Assembly (NCBI RefSeq): GCF_032926325.1
Contig: NZ_CP136709.1
Span: 2,388,501 to 2,452,500, forward strand
Length of the DNA: 64,000 nt
Reading direction: 5' to 3'
DNA from: Aestuariibaculum lutulentum
GTDB taxonomy: Bacteria; Bacteroidota; Bacteroidia; Flavobacteriales; Flavobacteriaceae
The position numbers were made by a program, and so were the translations under genes. A model generated the notes under the pieces. The model was not told the origin of the DNA. It ran no database searches and saw only the letters and a program-made list of their open reading frames with translations. Shown here piece by piece: positions 27,344 to 36,742 of the stretch; positions within the stretch are counted from its first letter, which is position 1; every line of letters begins with the position of its first letter.

Positions 27344-27949
27344 TTAAAGTCGGTTGTTAATAATGGTGCGCACAATATCTACGGCAACAGTATTGTATTT
27401 GTTATTTGGGATGATGATATCTGCAAATTCTTTCATGGGCTCTATAAACTGATCGTGCATAGGTTTTAAGGTGGTTTGGTAACGACTTAAAACTTCATCT
27501 AAATCACGGCCTCTTTCTGAAATATCACGTTTTAAACGACGTATTAAACGTTCGTCTGAATCGGCATGAACAAATATTTTAATATCGCACATGTTTCGAA
27601 TTTCGGGACTGGTTAATATTAAAATACCCTCAACAATCATAACCTTTCTTGGGTGGGTTAAAACAGTATCTCCCGTGCGGTTATGTTTAACAAAAGAATA
27701 TACAGGCTGGTGTATTGGTTTATCGTCTTTTAGATCCTTAAGGTGGCTTTCTAAAAGGTCGAAATCTATCGATCTTGGATGATCGAAATTTATTTTAACA
27801 CGCTCTTCATAGCTTAAATGCGTCGTGTCCTGATAATATGAGTCCTGAGAAATTACACCTATTTCTCCTTCCGGAAGCTCGTTAAGTATTTGGTTTACTA
27901 CCGTGGTTTTACCACAGCCTGTACCACCTGCAATTCCTATAATAAGCAT
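27344..27949 (-). CDS. udk: Uridine kinase
   Basis: Udk phosphorylates uridine and cytidine to their monophosphates in pyrimidine salvage. The 201-residue protein has the P-loop GIAGGTGCGKTT (residues 5-16), the SQDSYYQD substrate loop, FDHPRSIDFDLL, and RRLKRDISERGRD. It is the first gene of a leftward operon that includes the DivIC-like gene and methylmalonyl-CoA mutase. Confidence 0.95.
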   Translation of the reverse strand: MLIIGIAGGTGCGKTTVVNQILNELPEGEIGVISQDSYYQDTTHLSYEERVKINFDHPRSIDFDLLESHLKDLKDDKPIHQPVYSFVKHNRTGDTVLTHPRKVMIVEGILILTSPEIRNMCDIKIFVHADSDERLIRRLKRDISERGRDLDEVLSRYQTTLKPMHDQFIEPMKEFADIIIPNNKYNTVAVDIVRTIINNRL

Positions 27950-28016
27950 GTGTAATTATGTTTGATTAGCCTGTTACAAATTTAAATAAATGTAAAACAT
28001 TTAATCGAGAATGCTC

Positions 28017-28418
28017 TTATTTTTTGATTTTCTCTACTACTTCCTTGGTTATCATTTTTTTATTCTTGTTACCCCATGAATTGTTTATATAGTTCATAAC
28101 ATCGGCAACCTCGGAATCCGATAAGCCTAATGGTGCCATGACATTTTTATAGACGATACCATTGACTTTTAATTCTCCGTTTGTACCATATTTAACAGCT
28201 CTTATACTGACTTCTTGATTTTTAATCAGAAAATCTGATTTTGCTAAAGGTGGATACACATTTTTTACACCTTCACCATTTGGCAAATGGCAGTTCATAC
28301 AAAAATCAGCGTAGATTTCACTACCTCGTTTAATGCTTTCTTCTAGGGGTGTAGTTTGTTGTAAATTTATGGTAATAGATGACGCTGCAATAACTAGACT
28401 TAGTAGGATGAATTTCAT
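28017..28418 (-). CDS. Exported monoheme cytochrome c
   Basis: The 133-residue protein has a signal peptide, a CMNCH heme motif (near residue 40), and a Met ligand candidate in YKNVMAPLG. From the heme site to the C-terminus it resembles the C-terminal cytochrome domain of the nirK product at 48.3 kb (shared NG-EG, PPLAKSD, NSWGN and a Lys-rich tail). It lies nine bases downstream of the PQQ-type dehydrogenase gene and is its likely electron acceptor. Confidence 0.9.
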   Translation of the reverse strand: MKFILLSLVIAASSITINLQQTTPLEESIKRGSEIYADFCMNCHLPNGEGVKNVYPPLAKSDFLIKNQEVSIRAVKYGTNGELKVNGIVYKNVMAPLGLSDSEVADVMNYINNSWGNKNKKMITKEVVEKIKK

Positions 28419-28427
28419 AAGATTATT

Positions 28428-29549
28428 TTAGTTTGTTGGAATAATTTTATAGATGCCTTTGCCTTCTACGCTAAGATAGATATAACCATCAGGGGCTTGA
28501 CGTACATCTCTAACACGACCAATAGATTCGAATAATTTTTCACGTTTAATAACTTTGTTGTTTTCAAGAATCAAACGCTCTAAATATTGAAATTTTAAAG
28601 AACCGACAAGTAAGTTGCCTTGCCAGTTTGGGTATTTATCTGAATTTACAAACGTCATTCCGCTAGGAGCAATTGAAGGAACCCAGTAAAAAAGCGGTTG
28701 TTCCATACCTTCTTTTTCTGTGATGTCTGTAAATGTGGTACCGCTATAATTGATGCCGTAAGATATTACAGGCCATCCATAATTTTTGCCTTTTCCAATA
28801 ATATTGATTTCATCACCTCCCTGTGGGCCATGTTCATGGGTCCAGATATCTCCAGTTTCTGGATGTTTGGTCATACCTTGAGGGTTTCTATGTCCGTAAC
28901 TGTAAATGGCAGTTTTGGCGCCAGGCGTATTTACAAAAGGATTATCCGAAGGAATACTTCCATCATCATTTAATCTGTAAATTTTGCCACCATCTCTGGT
29001 GATATCCTGTGGATTTACATCACGTTGTCCGCGTTCGCCAGCAGAGAAGTAAAGATAGCCTTCATTATCAAATTCAATTCGTGAACCAAAATGTTGCCCT
29101 TTGGTAGTGTTTGGAACAGCTTTGTAAAGTTGTTGCTGATTTGAAAGCGAGGTTTCGTTTATTTTAGCTCTCATAATAGCTGTGTTTCCACCTTCGCCTT
29201 CACCTTCAGAAGATGCATACGAAAAGTAAATCCAACCGTTATTTATATAATCAGGATGCAACTTAATATCCATAAATCCACCCTGTCCACGCACATAAAT
29301 TTCAGGTAGACCATCGATAGTGGTTTTGGTGCCATTTTTAAAATGAATTAGCTCACCGGCCTTTTCGGTTATAAGCATGCTTCCATCTGGTAGAAATGCC
29401 ATGCCCCATGCGATATTTAAATCGGGAACTACAAGTTCGGTTGTATAGCTAATATGCTCTGGTGATTCTGCTTTAATTTCAGATTCTACCTGCTGGGCGC
29501 AGGAAGTATAAACTATAAAAAGGGTTACTAATGTGTAAATTGGTTTCAT
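28428..29549 (-). CDS. PQQ-dependent sugar dehydrogenase-like lipoprotein
   Basis: The 373-residue protein starts with a lipobox (VYTSC, Cys17) and folds as a six-bladed propeller of the soluble glucose dehydrogenase type: NIAWGMAFLPDGSMLITEK, GGFMDIKLHPDY, HFGSRIEFDNEGYLYFSAGERG, YSYGHRNPQG and HEHGPQGGDEIN. In that family PQQ oxidises aldoses; the natural substrate here is unknown. The cytochrome c downstream and the receptor upstream suggest a periplasmic oxidation module. Confidence 0.88.
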   Translation of the reverse strand: MKPIYTLVTLFIVYTSCAQQVESEIKAESPEHISYTTELVVPDLNIAWGMAFLPDGSMLITEKAGELIHFKNGTKTTIDGLPEIYVRGQGGFMDIKLHPDYINNGWIYFSYASSEGEGEGGNTAIMRAKINETSLSNQQQLYKAVPNTTKGQHFGSRIEFDNEGYLYFSAGERGQRDVNPQDITRDGGKIYRLNDDGSIPSDNPFVNTPGAKTAIYSYGHRNPQGMTKHPETGDIWTHEHGPQGGDEINIIGKGKNYGWPVISYGINYSGTTFTDITEKEGMEQPLFYWVPSIAPSGMTFVNSDKYPNWQGNLLVGSLKFQYLERLILENNKVIKREKLFESIGRVRDVRQAPDGYIYLSVEGKGIYKIIPTN

Positions 29550-29555
29550 TGTATG

Positions 29556-31841
29556 TTAGTTTATGTTGCAGGTGATATTAAAGCCTGTATAGTAATTTAT
29601 AGGGTTTCCAGGGTAATAATATCTGGGTTGTGAGCCGTTAAACCCCATCGCATTTATCAGAATTTGAGAGGCATAGGCTTTATCAAATATATTATTTATA
29701 CCTAAAAACACATTGATATTTAAAGTTTTATTAAGGTTTTTTAGCCAGCCCATTTTAAAATTTGTCAAATTATAAGAATCGGTGTACAAGGTGTTGTCAT
29801 CGGTAATAGGTATGCTTCCGACGTTTTGGAAATGGAGGTTCCCATAAATACCGAAAGGGGTGTTGAAGTCTAACCCCAAGTTGAAAATATGGCCGGGAAC
29901 ACCTGTTAAATCATTTCCTGAATAATCATTATCACCATCTATAAAATCTTTAAACTTATAGCGGTTTAGAGTATAGCTAAAAATGGTGTTTAGTTTGTAG
30001 TTTTTGAGCTTAAACCATTGGAAACGACTATCTAATTCAAAACCATCATGTCGTGTTTTTCCAGCGTTTAAGCCTATGTATTCGTCATTGCCCGTGCGTT
30101 TAGCAACCAGTAAATTTGAAACATTTAATCTATATACAGATAAATTACATTGAAGACGATTATTAAAAAAAATAGATCGCGACCCGATTTCAAAATTCCA
30201 GCCGGTTTCAGGTTTTATATTTGTATTGATTAAACCATCTGGTAATAAAGTCTCGGTTGTTGTTGGAGGTGAAAATCCATGGCTGATATTAGAATACAGG
30301 CTGCTGTTTTTAGAAATACTATGCGTTAATCCCAAGGTAGGAGAAAGGACACTTTTAAAGGTGTATGAACCCGATTGGTCCGGATTTGAATCATTATTAT
30401 AATAGTCCTTGAGTTTATAATTGGTCTTGTTAAAATTTAATCCTAATGAGACTCCTGTTTTATTAGAAATACTGTAATCCGTTTCAAAAAAGGCGTTGAC
30501 ATAATAGCGTTTTTCTTTAAAATTAGAAAGTAAGTTGCCTTGAACACTTCCTGTACCTGATGTAGTATCCTGATATAGATTTTCGAAAGTTTTCCAATTG
30601 TAGAAATCATTGAAAAATTCTATGCCAAACGTCCATTTAAATTCAGTGGATTCTTTTAAAATTCTGCTTCTAAAGCCAAGGGCAGATAGGTTTTCGGAAA
30701 GGATATTAAAAGGTCTGGGTTCGTAGGCATTTTTAAATGAAGAAAACACACTGGTTTTTTGTGAAATGGTGTTACTATATTGATGGTGCCAGGATAACCC
30801 AAGCAAACTACGTCTGGTATCTTCATATCCTTTAGATTGTTCCCAGGTAAAAGCAGCCGACTCAGGTGTGTTTAAATAAGTTTGTTCATCTACAGAACTT
30901 GGTATGTAGCCTTTGAAATCAACAAAACTACCTAAGAATGAAATTTCGTCCCTTTCATTAAAATAATGATTGGCGTTAAGGGTAATGGTTTTTCGGTTAT
31001 ATGAGCTATTGTTTCTATATCCATCGTTTCGGGTGTGACTAAAAACTGTATTGATGTTCGTTTTTTTAGTAGAACTACTTAATTCAATAACATCTTTAAA
31101 TAACCCGAAAGAACCAATTGTAGTTGTATTTTGAATGTTAGTTTGATTAAATCCGGCTGTTTTAGGAATTAACTTAATGAAACCTCCTAATCCTGCGCCA
31201 TATATACTGGATCGTGACCCTTTAATAATTTCAATTCTTGCCAGAGAACTCAGTTCAAAATCTTCAATAGTTGTTTCTCCATTTCCTGTAGTTAACGGAA
31301 TATCTTTAAAATAAGCTCTTATTTTACTCGTGCCGTATAAATTTCTGGAACCAATTCCTCTAATGGTAATTCGATTGGTATTTAAAGCGCCGTTTTGCAT
31401 AAACACTCCAGAGACCTGATTTAGCACCGGAGCTAAATCAATTGTATTGTTTTGTTCAATGCTTTGTGTGGTTATAATTTGAGATGAGGTATAAGAAGTG
31501 TTTTGTGTTTTAGCTATTTGATTGCTGCTTATCATCACTTCATGTAATTCATTAGGATTTATTTGAAGTTGTATTATTGGATGATTTTCCAGAATGTTTT
31601 CAATTTTATCTTTATATCCCAGTTTATGAAACGTATAAGTACCTAAATTGTATATTTCAAAATGTCCCAGATTGTTAGAGTAGATGGTATCATTAGTGTT
31701 TTTTAGAATAATGGAAACATGCGAAAGCGGGGTGTTTGTATCTTGATCGATTACTTTTCCGCTAATTTTTGATTGAGAAAAAACGGTTAAGCTAAAAAAT
31801 ATTAAAAAAAATAAAAGACAGATGATTTTTGTAAACTTCAA
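29556..31841 (-). CDS. TonB-dependent receptor
   Basis: The 761-residue outer-membrane receptor has a signal peptide, a carboxypeptidase-regulatory-like domain (about residues 25-105, KISGKVIDQDTNTPLSHVSI), a plug domain (RITIRGIGSRNLYG, IEIIKGSRSSIYGAGLGG) and a 22-strand-type barrel. The plug looks closer to siderophore/cobalamin receptors than to SusC. It lies six bases upstream of the PQQ-type dehydrogenase, and the three genes form one leftward unit. The ligand, possibly a metal complex or PQQ-like cofactor, is not determined. Confidence 0.88.
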   Translation of the reverse strand: MKFTKIICLLFFLIFFSLTVFSQSKISGKVIDQDTNTPLSHVSIILKNTNDTIYSNNLGHFEIYNLGTYTFHKLGYKDKIENILENHPIIQLQINPNELHEVMISSNQIAKTQNTSYTSSQIITTQSIEQNNTIDLAPVLNQVSGVFMQNGALNTNRITIRGIGSRNLYGTSKIRAYFKDIPLTTGNGETTIEDFELSSLARIEIIKGSRSSIYGAGLGGFIKLIPKTAGFNQTNIQNTTTIGSFGLFKDVIELSSSTKKTNINTVFSHTRNDGYRNNSSYNRKTITLNANHYFNERDEISFLGSFVDFKGYIPSSVDEQTYLNTPESAAFTWEQSKGYEDTRRSLLGLSWHHQYSNTISQKTSVFSSFKNAYEPRPFNILSENLSALGFRSRILKESTEFKWTFGIEFFNDFYNWKTFENLYQDTTSGTGSVQGNLLSNFKEKRYYVNAFFETDYSISNKTGVSLGLNFNKTNYKLKDYYNNDSNPDQSGSYTFKSVLSPTLGLTHSISKNSSLYSNISHGFSPPTTTETLLPDGLINTNIKPETGWNFEIGSRSIFFNNRLQCNLSVYRLNVSNLLVAKRTGNDEYIGLNAGKTRHDGFELDSRFQWFKLKNYKLNTIFSYTLNRYKFKDFIDGDNDYSGNDLTGVPGHIFNLGLDFNTPFGIYGNLHFQNVGSIPITDDNTLYTDSYNLTNFKMGWLKNLNKTLNINVFLGINNIFDKAYASQILINAMGFNGSQPRYYYPGNPINYYTGFNITCNIN

Positions 31842-31922
31842 GTTTAAAGGATGTTAGTTGGTTTAAAGCTAAATTAGTTAAAAATTGAACTAAGAAATAA
31901 TTAAATATTTTAATGAAAAGGG

Positions 31923-31952
31923 TTGTGTATTTAATATAAAGAAGTATATTTG
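31923..31952 (+). promoter_or_regulatory. Promoter of tRNA-Pro(TGG)
   Basis: A TTG at 31923-31925 and TATATTTG at 31945-31952 are 19 bases apart. The tRNA begins about 28 bases after the -7 element. Confidence 0.75.
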
Positions 31953-31980
31953 CACCCCGTAATGAGATAACCATTATACT

Positions 31981-32055
31981 CGGGGTGTAGCGTAGCCCGG
32001 TTATCGCGCCTGCTTTGGGAGCAGGAGGTCGCAGGTTCGAATCCTGCCACCCCGA
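31981..32055 (+). tRNA. tRNA-Pro(TGG)
   Basis: The acceptor arms CGGGGTG and CACCCCG pair fully, with A as discriminator base. The anticodon arm CTGCT-TTGGGAG-CAG presents TGG, and the T loop reads GGTTCGAATCC. The last 15 bases through one base past the gene serve as the attachment core of the island that follows. Confidence 0.97.
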
Positions 32056-32056
32056 C
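32042..32056 (+). repeat. attL core (tRNA-Pro 3' end)
   Basis: TCCTGCCACCCCGAC, identical at all 15 positions to the copy at 50719-50733; the match stops on both sides. Confidence 0.88.
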
Positions 32057-32166
32057 TAGATCAGAGATCAATAAGTAATAAAACCTTGGTAATTTTATGA
32101 TTATCAAGGTTTTGACGTTTTTAGGGGTTCATATTATTTGAATTCATTTAAATAAAAATGTGACCT

Positions 32167-32178
32167 ATTCGGTTACCA
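32167..32178 (+). repeat. Probable integrase arm site, left end
   Basis: ATTCGGTTACCA is repeated in the same orientation at 50648-50659 near the right end. A 9-base inverted copy (GGTAACCGA) lies at 32199-32207, between this site and the integrase start. Confidence 0.65.
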
Positions 32179-32198
32179 CATTTAAAAACGTCGAAAAA

Positions 32199-32207
32199 GG
32201 TAACCGA
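32199..32207 (-). repeat. Inverted arm-site half near left end
   Basis: GGTAACCGA is the exact reverse complement of TCGGTTACC at 32169-32177. Confidence 0.55.
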
Positions 32208-32259
32208 GCAATTTGATTTGGCTTTTGTTTCTAATGTTCAATTTTAAAAACAAAAGTGT

Positions 32260-33480
32260 ATGAAAACAACACAAACTTTCAGTGTTCTGTTTTGGCTGAA
32301 ACAATCCAGTATCAAAAACGGAAAAGCACCCCTTTATGCTCGTATTACCGTAAATGGCAAACGAGCCGAACTGTCCTTAAAACGAAAAGTCCTTATTTCG
32401 GAATGGGATTCTAATAAAAGCCGATTAAAAGGCTTAGGTGATGAAGCTAAATTAATCAATGAATTTCTAAGGCAAGTTAATGTCGATCTCTTCGAGATCT
32501 ATCAAAATTTAAAAAGAGAAGGTAAACTCATTAGTTCTAGTATCATTAAATCACAATACTTGGGGGAAAATGATTCTCGTCAGGCACTAACGGATATTAT
32601 TGATTATCATAAGATCCATATGAAGTCCACTTTAAGATGGGGAACCCAAAAGAACTACTTCACAACCCACAAATACATCTTTAAGTTCTTAAAGTTGAAG
32701 TATGCTACAACTGATATGTATCTATCTGAGTTAAATTATCAGTTTATAATCGATTTTGAGCGGTTTTTAAAGGTTCAGGAGAATATGAGCAACAATACTG
32801 TTATGAAACATATCGAACGCTTGAGAAAACTCGTAAGTTTAGCCTTTAAAATGGAATGGATTGATAAAGATCCTTTTATAAAGTTTGAAGCCAAATATGA
32901 TAAAAAGGAGCGTTGCTTTTTAACAGCCGAAGAATTGGAAGCTATAGAAAATAAGTCTTTTGATATAACCAGACTTCAGCAGATAAAGGATTTATTTGTG
33001 TTCGCCTGCTATACAGGTTTGTCCTATGGAGATGTGATGCAATTAACGCCTAACGATTTGTGTTTAGGGATTGATGGCAAGCTTTGGATTCATTCGAAAA
33101 GAGAGAAAACGAATGTTCCTATTAAAATACCTTTACTACAAAAGGCTTTAGAACTTATAGAAAAATATGAAACTTATCCTGAATCTGTCTCAAACCAAAC
33201 AATTTTTCCAGGTATATCCAATCAGAAATTGAATTCTTATTTAAAAGAGATTGCCGATGTATGTCGAATCAAGAAGAATTTAACCTTTCATGTGGCCAGA
33301 CATACCTTTGCCACAACGGTAACGCTTTCAAACGGTGTGCCGATTGAAACGGTGTCAAAATTATTAGGTCACACAAAATTATCAACGACTCAGATTTATG
33401 CAAGAGTAGTGGAGAGTAAGATTAGTGAAGATATGGGAAGTCTACATCAAAAGCTGGAAAAGCGAACAGCTGAGATTTAG
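32260..33480 (+). CDS. Tyrosine recombinase (site-specific integrase, CTnDOT-like)
   Basis: The 406-residue protein has an N-terminal arm-binding domain (TFSVLFWLKQSSIKNGKAPLY), a SAM-like core-binding domain (about residues 105-210) and a C-terminal catalytic domain. The catalytic set includes HVARH at about residue 344, LLGHTKLSTT, and the nucleophile in QIYARV near residue 379. At the usual first Arg the sequence is CYTGLSYGDV with Ser, as reported for IntDOT of Bacteroides. Adjacent to tRNA-Pro and the attL core, it is the integrase of this island. Confidence 0.95.
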   Translation: MKTTQTFSVLFWLKQSSIKNGKAPLYARITVNGKRAELSLKRKVLISEWDSNKSRLKGLGDEAKLINEFLRQVNVDLFEIYQNLKREGKLISSSIIKSQYLGENDSRQALTDIIDYHKIHMKSTLRWGTQKNYFTTHKYIFKFLKLKYATTDMYLSELNYQFIIDFERFLKVQENMSNNTVMKHIERLRKLVSLAFKMEWIDKDPFIKFEAKYDKKERCFLTAEELEAIENKSFDITRLQQIKDLFVFACYTGLSYGDVMQLTPNDLCLGIDGKLWIHSKREKTNVPIKIPLLQKALELIEKYETYPESVSNQTIFPGISNQKLNSYLKEIADVCRIKKNLTFHVARHTFATTVTLSNGVPIETVSKLLGHTKLSTTQIYARVVESKISEDMGSLHQKLEKRTAEI

Positions 33481-33517
33481 AAATTGCCTCAAACAATATT
33501 TTTTTAGCCTTAGAATG

Positions 33518-33578
33518 AATTTCCTTTCAATGCGCTTCTCGAAAGGTCACGGGAGTGTATTGAAAGGAAATTTTTTTT
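33518..33578 (+). terminator. Terminator of the integrase gene
   Basis: A perfect 14-base inverted repeat, AATTTCCTTTCAAT (33518-33531) and ATTGAAAGGAAATT (33559-33572), is separated by 27 bases and followed by a T run. Confidence 0.8.
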
Positions 33579-34027
33579 ATATAAAATTCATCTCTATAAA
33601 TTAAAAAAAAGCATGCTTATGAAAATAAAGAAGAGTTATTAATCAATACATAAATAAGCTCATAAAACTCATTTTTTAGTAAAAAATTCGTTGATTTTAC
33701 TGGGCTGAGCGCATTTTTTACGAAAAAATGAGAGACTATAAAACAAAGCAAATTTTAAAATCTTAGTATTTATAGGGCTTCTGAGAGGAATGAAAACCGT
33801 AACATCGCTTTAGCGTGTTACCCTCTTGCTTTACCCCCTTAGTTTTACAATCACGCTTATATAGAGAATTTTTTAGATTAAATATATGATGAGGTTTATT
33901 CTTTTAATTTTCTAAATACCCGTTTTAAAACTCTCGATTAAAATTACTGAAAATAAATGTGTTTTATGGTAAATCAAAGGTTGCCTTATAACTAAATTGT
34001 CTAAAATGGATTAGTAATTACTTCACA

Positions 34028-34035
34028 TATTTTTG
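34028..34035 (+). promoter_or_regulatory. -7 element candidate of the nap operon
   Basis: TATTTTTG is embedded in a 12-base stretch (ATATTTTTGTCT) identical to part of the palindrome upstream of rrf2, but the left arm is missing. No well-spaced TTG was found. A shorter TTGTCTAA occurs both at 33997 and 34033. Confidence 0.45.
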
Positions 34036-34172
34036 TCTAAGTTTATATGTGTTTTATTTAAAGAGTTGATTTATATTTATTTATATTGATTGTAAATTGA
34101 AAATAGATGATGAAAATTAATTTTTTTAGATTAAATTAGAGGACTTTTATGTCCTATTTAAATAGATGCATT

Positions 34173-34412
34173 ATGCCAATTAAAAGTTACCTCGCTCATC
34201 CGCACCAAGGAAAAAAACAAGAGCTAGTTCATGCACTTAGTTCTATTAGTAGTTGCGAAGTCATTCCTGCTGAAAATAATGATTTGGTAATCGTAGTTAC
34301 TGAAACAAATAACAATACCGAAGACGATATATTAAAAGAAAAAATCGAGGCCATTGAAAGCTTAAAGCTTTTAGCAATGGTTTCAGGATTCGATACACCT
34401 AAAAGTAATTAA
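34173..34412 (+). CDS. napD: NapD-like nitrate reductase maturation chaperone
   Basis: NapD binds the Tat signal of NapA and coordinates cofactor insertion with export. The 79-residue form starting at the ATG at 34173 begins PIKSYLAHPHQGKK, as NapD proteins do; an ATG at 34149 would add eight unrelated residues. Conserved features are SYLxHPxxGK, CEVIPAENNDLVIVV and the closing SLKLLAMVSGFD. It is two bases upstream of napA, so the pair is translationally linked. Confidence 0.85.
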   Translation: MPIKSYLAHPHQGKKQELVHALSSISSCEVIPAENNDLVIVVTETNNNTEDDILKEKIEAIESLKLLAMVSGFDTPKSN

Positions 34413-34414
34413 GT

Positions 34415-36742
34415 ATGTATACCTCCTTAACCAACCGACGTGAATTTATAAAAAAAATGGCCGTTATGTCGGCTATGACGGCTGCAGCCACTATGTTTCC
34501 AGGGATTTTATTTGCGGAAGAACAAGAAAGGAATCTTCCTGAAAATGCAAATTTAGATTGGAAAAAGGCACCCTGTAGATTTTGCGGTGTAGGTTGTGGT
34601 GTTTTAATTGGTATTGATAACGGCAAAGCAGTTGCGGTAAAAGGAGACCCTAAATCTCCTGTTAACAAAGGCTTGTGTTGTGTTAAAGGCTACCATTCTG
34701 TGATATCTATTTATGGTAAAGATCGATTAACAAAACCCTTGATTAAGAAAAATGGGAAGTATGTAGAAACCTCTATGAAAGAAGCACTTGATTTAATTGC
34801 TTCTAAAATGAAAGAGACTATAAGTAACCATGGAAAAGATGCAGTATCTATTTACGGTTCGGGACAGTGGACTATTCCTGATGGATATGTAGCCTCTAAG
34901 CTATTTAAAGGGTGTATTGGTACAAATAATGTAGAAGCTAATGCGCGCTTGTGTATGGCGAGTGCGGTTACCGGGTTTATGACTTCTTTTGGTATTGATG
35001 AGCCCATGGGCTGCTATGATGATATAGATCATGCTGATGTTTTTGTGCTTTGGGGTAATAATATGGCAGAAATGCATCCGGTATTATTCTCTAGGTTGTT
35101 AGATCAGCGATTAAAACGCGGAGTTAAGATTATCGATTTTGCAACGCGTACAACGCGTACCAGTATGGCGGCAGATAGGTCTATTATTTTTCAGCCACAA
35201 ACAGATTTAGCAGTGGCTAATGCGATTTGCTATGAAATTATTAATAATGGCTGGGTGAATAAGTCTTTTGTTGAAAAGCATTGTAATTTTAAAAAGGGAC
35301 TTACCAATATGGGCTATGGCTTAGAAGATCATTACAGCTTTGACGATAAGCCAGAGGGAATCACTTTTGAAGCCTTTAAAACTTTTTTACAAGATTATAC
35401 GCCTGAAAAAGTAGCAAAAATTTCAGGGGTTTCAGCTAAAGATATAAAATACATGGCTTCTTATTATGGAGATCCTAATAAGAAAGTTATGTCTCTGTGG
35501 TGTATGGGAATGAATCAGCATACCAGAGGGACTTGGATTAATAACTTAGTTTATAATATCCATTTACTTACAGGGAAAATTTCAGAACCGGGTAATAGTC
35601 CGTTTTCGTTAACAGGACAACCCAGTGCCTGCGGTACAGTTCGAGAAGTTGGGACGCTAACACACAAATTACCTCACGGCGTTGTAACAAATAAAGAACA
35701 TAGAGAGTTTGCCGCAAAAATTTGGGATGTTCCAGCAGAAAATATTCCAGCAAAACCATCTTACCATACCGTAGAGATGTTTCGTGCTTTAGATAGGGGA
35801 GATATTAAGTTTATGTGGATTCAGGTAACGAATCCTATGGTGACTATGCCAAAACTGAAGCGTTATCGCGATGCTTGTGAAAAAGAAGGTCGATTTATTG
35901 TGGTTTCAGATATTTACCCAACACCAACAACCGATATTGCAGATGTAATTTTGCCTTCTGCCATGTGGATAGAACGGGAGGGGATGTATGGAAATTCGGA
36001 GCGTCGTACTCAATATTTTGAAAAAATGATAGAACCTTCAGGTGAAGCTATGAGTGATACCTGGCAAATTGTTGAGGTGGCTAAACGTTTAGGTTACGAA
36101 AAACAATTCTATTATAATGAAGATACTCATATAGAAGAAATTTACAATGAGTATAGAAGGCATCATGAAGGTAATAAGCACGCTATGGCGCCTTTAGAAA
36201 TTTTAAAAGCCGAACCTGGAGCACAATGGCCTTATGTGAATGGGAAATCTACAAAATGGCGATTTAATGCCGATTACGATCCGGCTTGTAGTAATGGTGA
36301 GCAATTTCATTTTTATGGAAACCCGGATGGAAAGGCTATTATATGGCAACGACCATACGAACCGGCTCCTGAAATTCCTGATGATGATTACCCGTTCTGG
36401 TTATGCACCGGACGTGTTGTAGAGCATTGGCATACAGGATCTATGACGAGAAGAATTCCAGTGTTGCATAAAGCCATGCCACATGCGTATGTGGAGTTGA
36501 ATCCGGAGCAAGCCAAAGAAATGCAGATACAAACGGGTGATCGAATTAAATTAACGACGCGACGCGGTGAAATTATTTTACCAGCATCGGTTAATGAGCG
36601 TGGCGTTCCGGAGCGCAATCAGGTATTTGTGCCTTTCTTTGATGAAAATATGTTAATAAACGATGTAACACTCGATGCTTTTTGTCCGATTTCAAAGCAA
36701 CCCGATTATAAAAAATGTGCCGTTAAAGTAGAAAAAGTATGA
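34415..36742 (+). CDS. napA: Periplasmic nitrate reductase catalytic subunit
   Basis: NapA reduces nitrate to nitrite at a Mo-bis-MGD centre in the periplasm. The 775-residue protein has a Tat signal (NRREFIKKMA, residues 7-16), four [4Fe-4S] ligands (Cys54, Cys57, Cys61, Cys89) and the Mo-ligand cysteine in ARLCMASA (Cys180). Cys rather than Asp or Ser at this position points to the Nap class. The C-terminal part keeps the pterin-binding CTGRVVEHWHTGSMTRR. The gene overlaps the next start by four bases. Confidence 0.95.
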   Translation: MYTSLTNRREFIKKMAVMSAMTAAATMFPGILFAEEQERNLPENANLDWKKAPCRFCGVGCGVLIGIDNGKAVAVKGDPKSPVNKGLCCVKGYHSVISIYGKDRLTKPLIKKNGKYVETSMKEALDLIASKMKETISNHGKDAVSIYGSGQWTIPDGYVASKLFKGCIGTNNVEANARLCMASAVTGFMTSFGIDEPMGCYDDIDHADVFVLWGNNMAEMHPVLFSRLLDQRLKRGVKIIDFATRTTRTSMAADRSIIFQPQTDLAVANAICYEIINNGWVNKSFVEKHCNFKKGLTNMGYGLEDHYSFDDKPEGITFEAFKTFLQDYTPEKVAKISGVSAKDIKYMASYYGDPNKKVMSLWCMGMNQHTRGTWINNLVYNIHLLTGKISEPGNSPFSLTGQPSACGTVREVGTLTHKLPHGVVTNKEHREFAAKIWDVPAENIPAKPSYHTVEMFRALDRGDIKFMWIQVTNPMVTMPKLKRYRDACEKEGRFIVVSDIYPTPTTDIADVILPSAMWIEREGMYGNSERRTQYFEKMIEPSGEAMSDTWQIVEVAKRLGYEKQFYYNEDTHIEEIYNEYRRHHEGNKHAMAPLEILKAEPGAQWPYVNGKSTKWRFNADYDPACSNGEQFHFYGNPDGKAIIWQRPYEPAPEIPDDDYPFWLCTGRVVEHWHTGSMTRRIPVLHKAMPHAYVELNPEQAKEMQIQTGDRIKLTTRRGEIILPASVNERGVPERNQVFVPFFDENMLINDVTLDAFCPISKQPDYKKCAVKVEKV

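Larger units (their letters stand above)
33481..34148. other. 668-base gene-free stretch between integrase and nap genes
   Basis: It holds the integrase terminator at its left end and a -7-like element near 34028 at its right. The middle is AT-rich with no credible reading frame; it may be a decayed remnant of element functions, but no homology can be shown by eye. Confidence 0.6.

Noticed and set aside
33581..34020. Decayed mobility gene between integrase and nap
   Set aside because: The stretch is the usual place for an element's accessory gene, but all frames are broken and no motif could be recognised.
34016..34045. Full Rrf2 operator in front of napD
   Set aside because: Only the spacer and right half match; the left arm is missing, so it is listed only as a -7 candidate.
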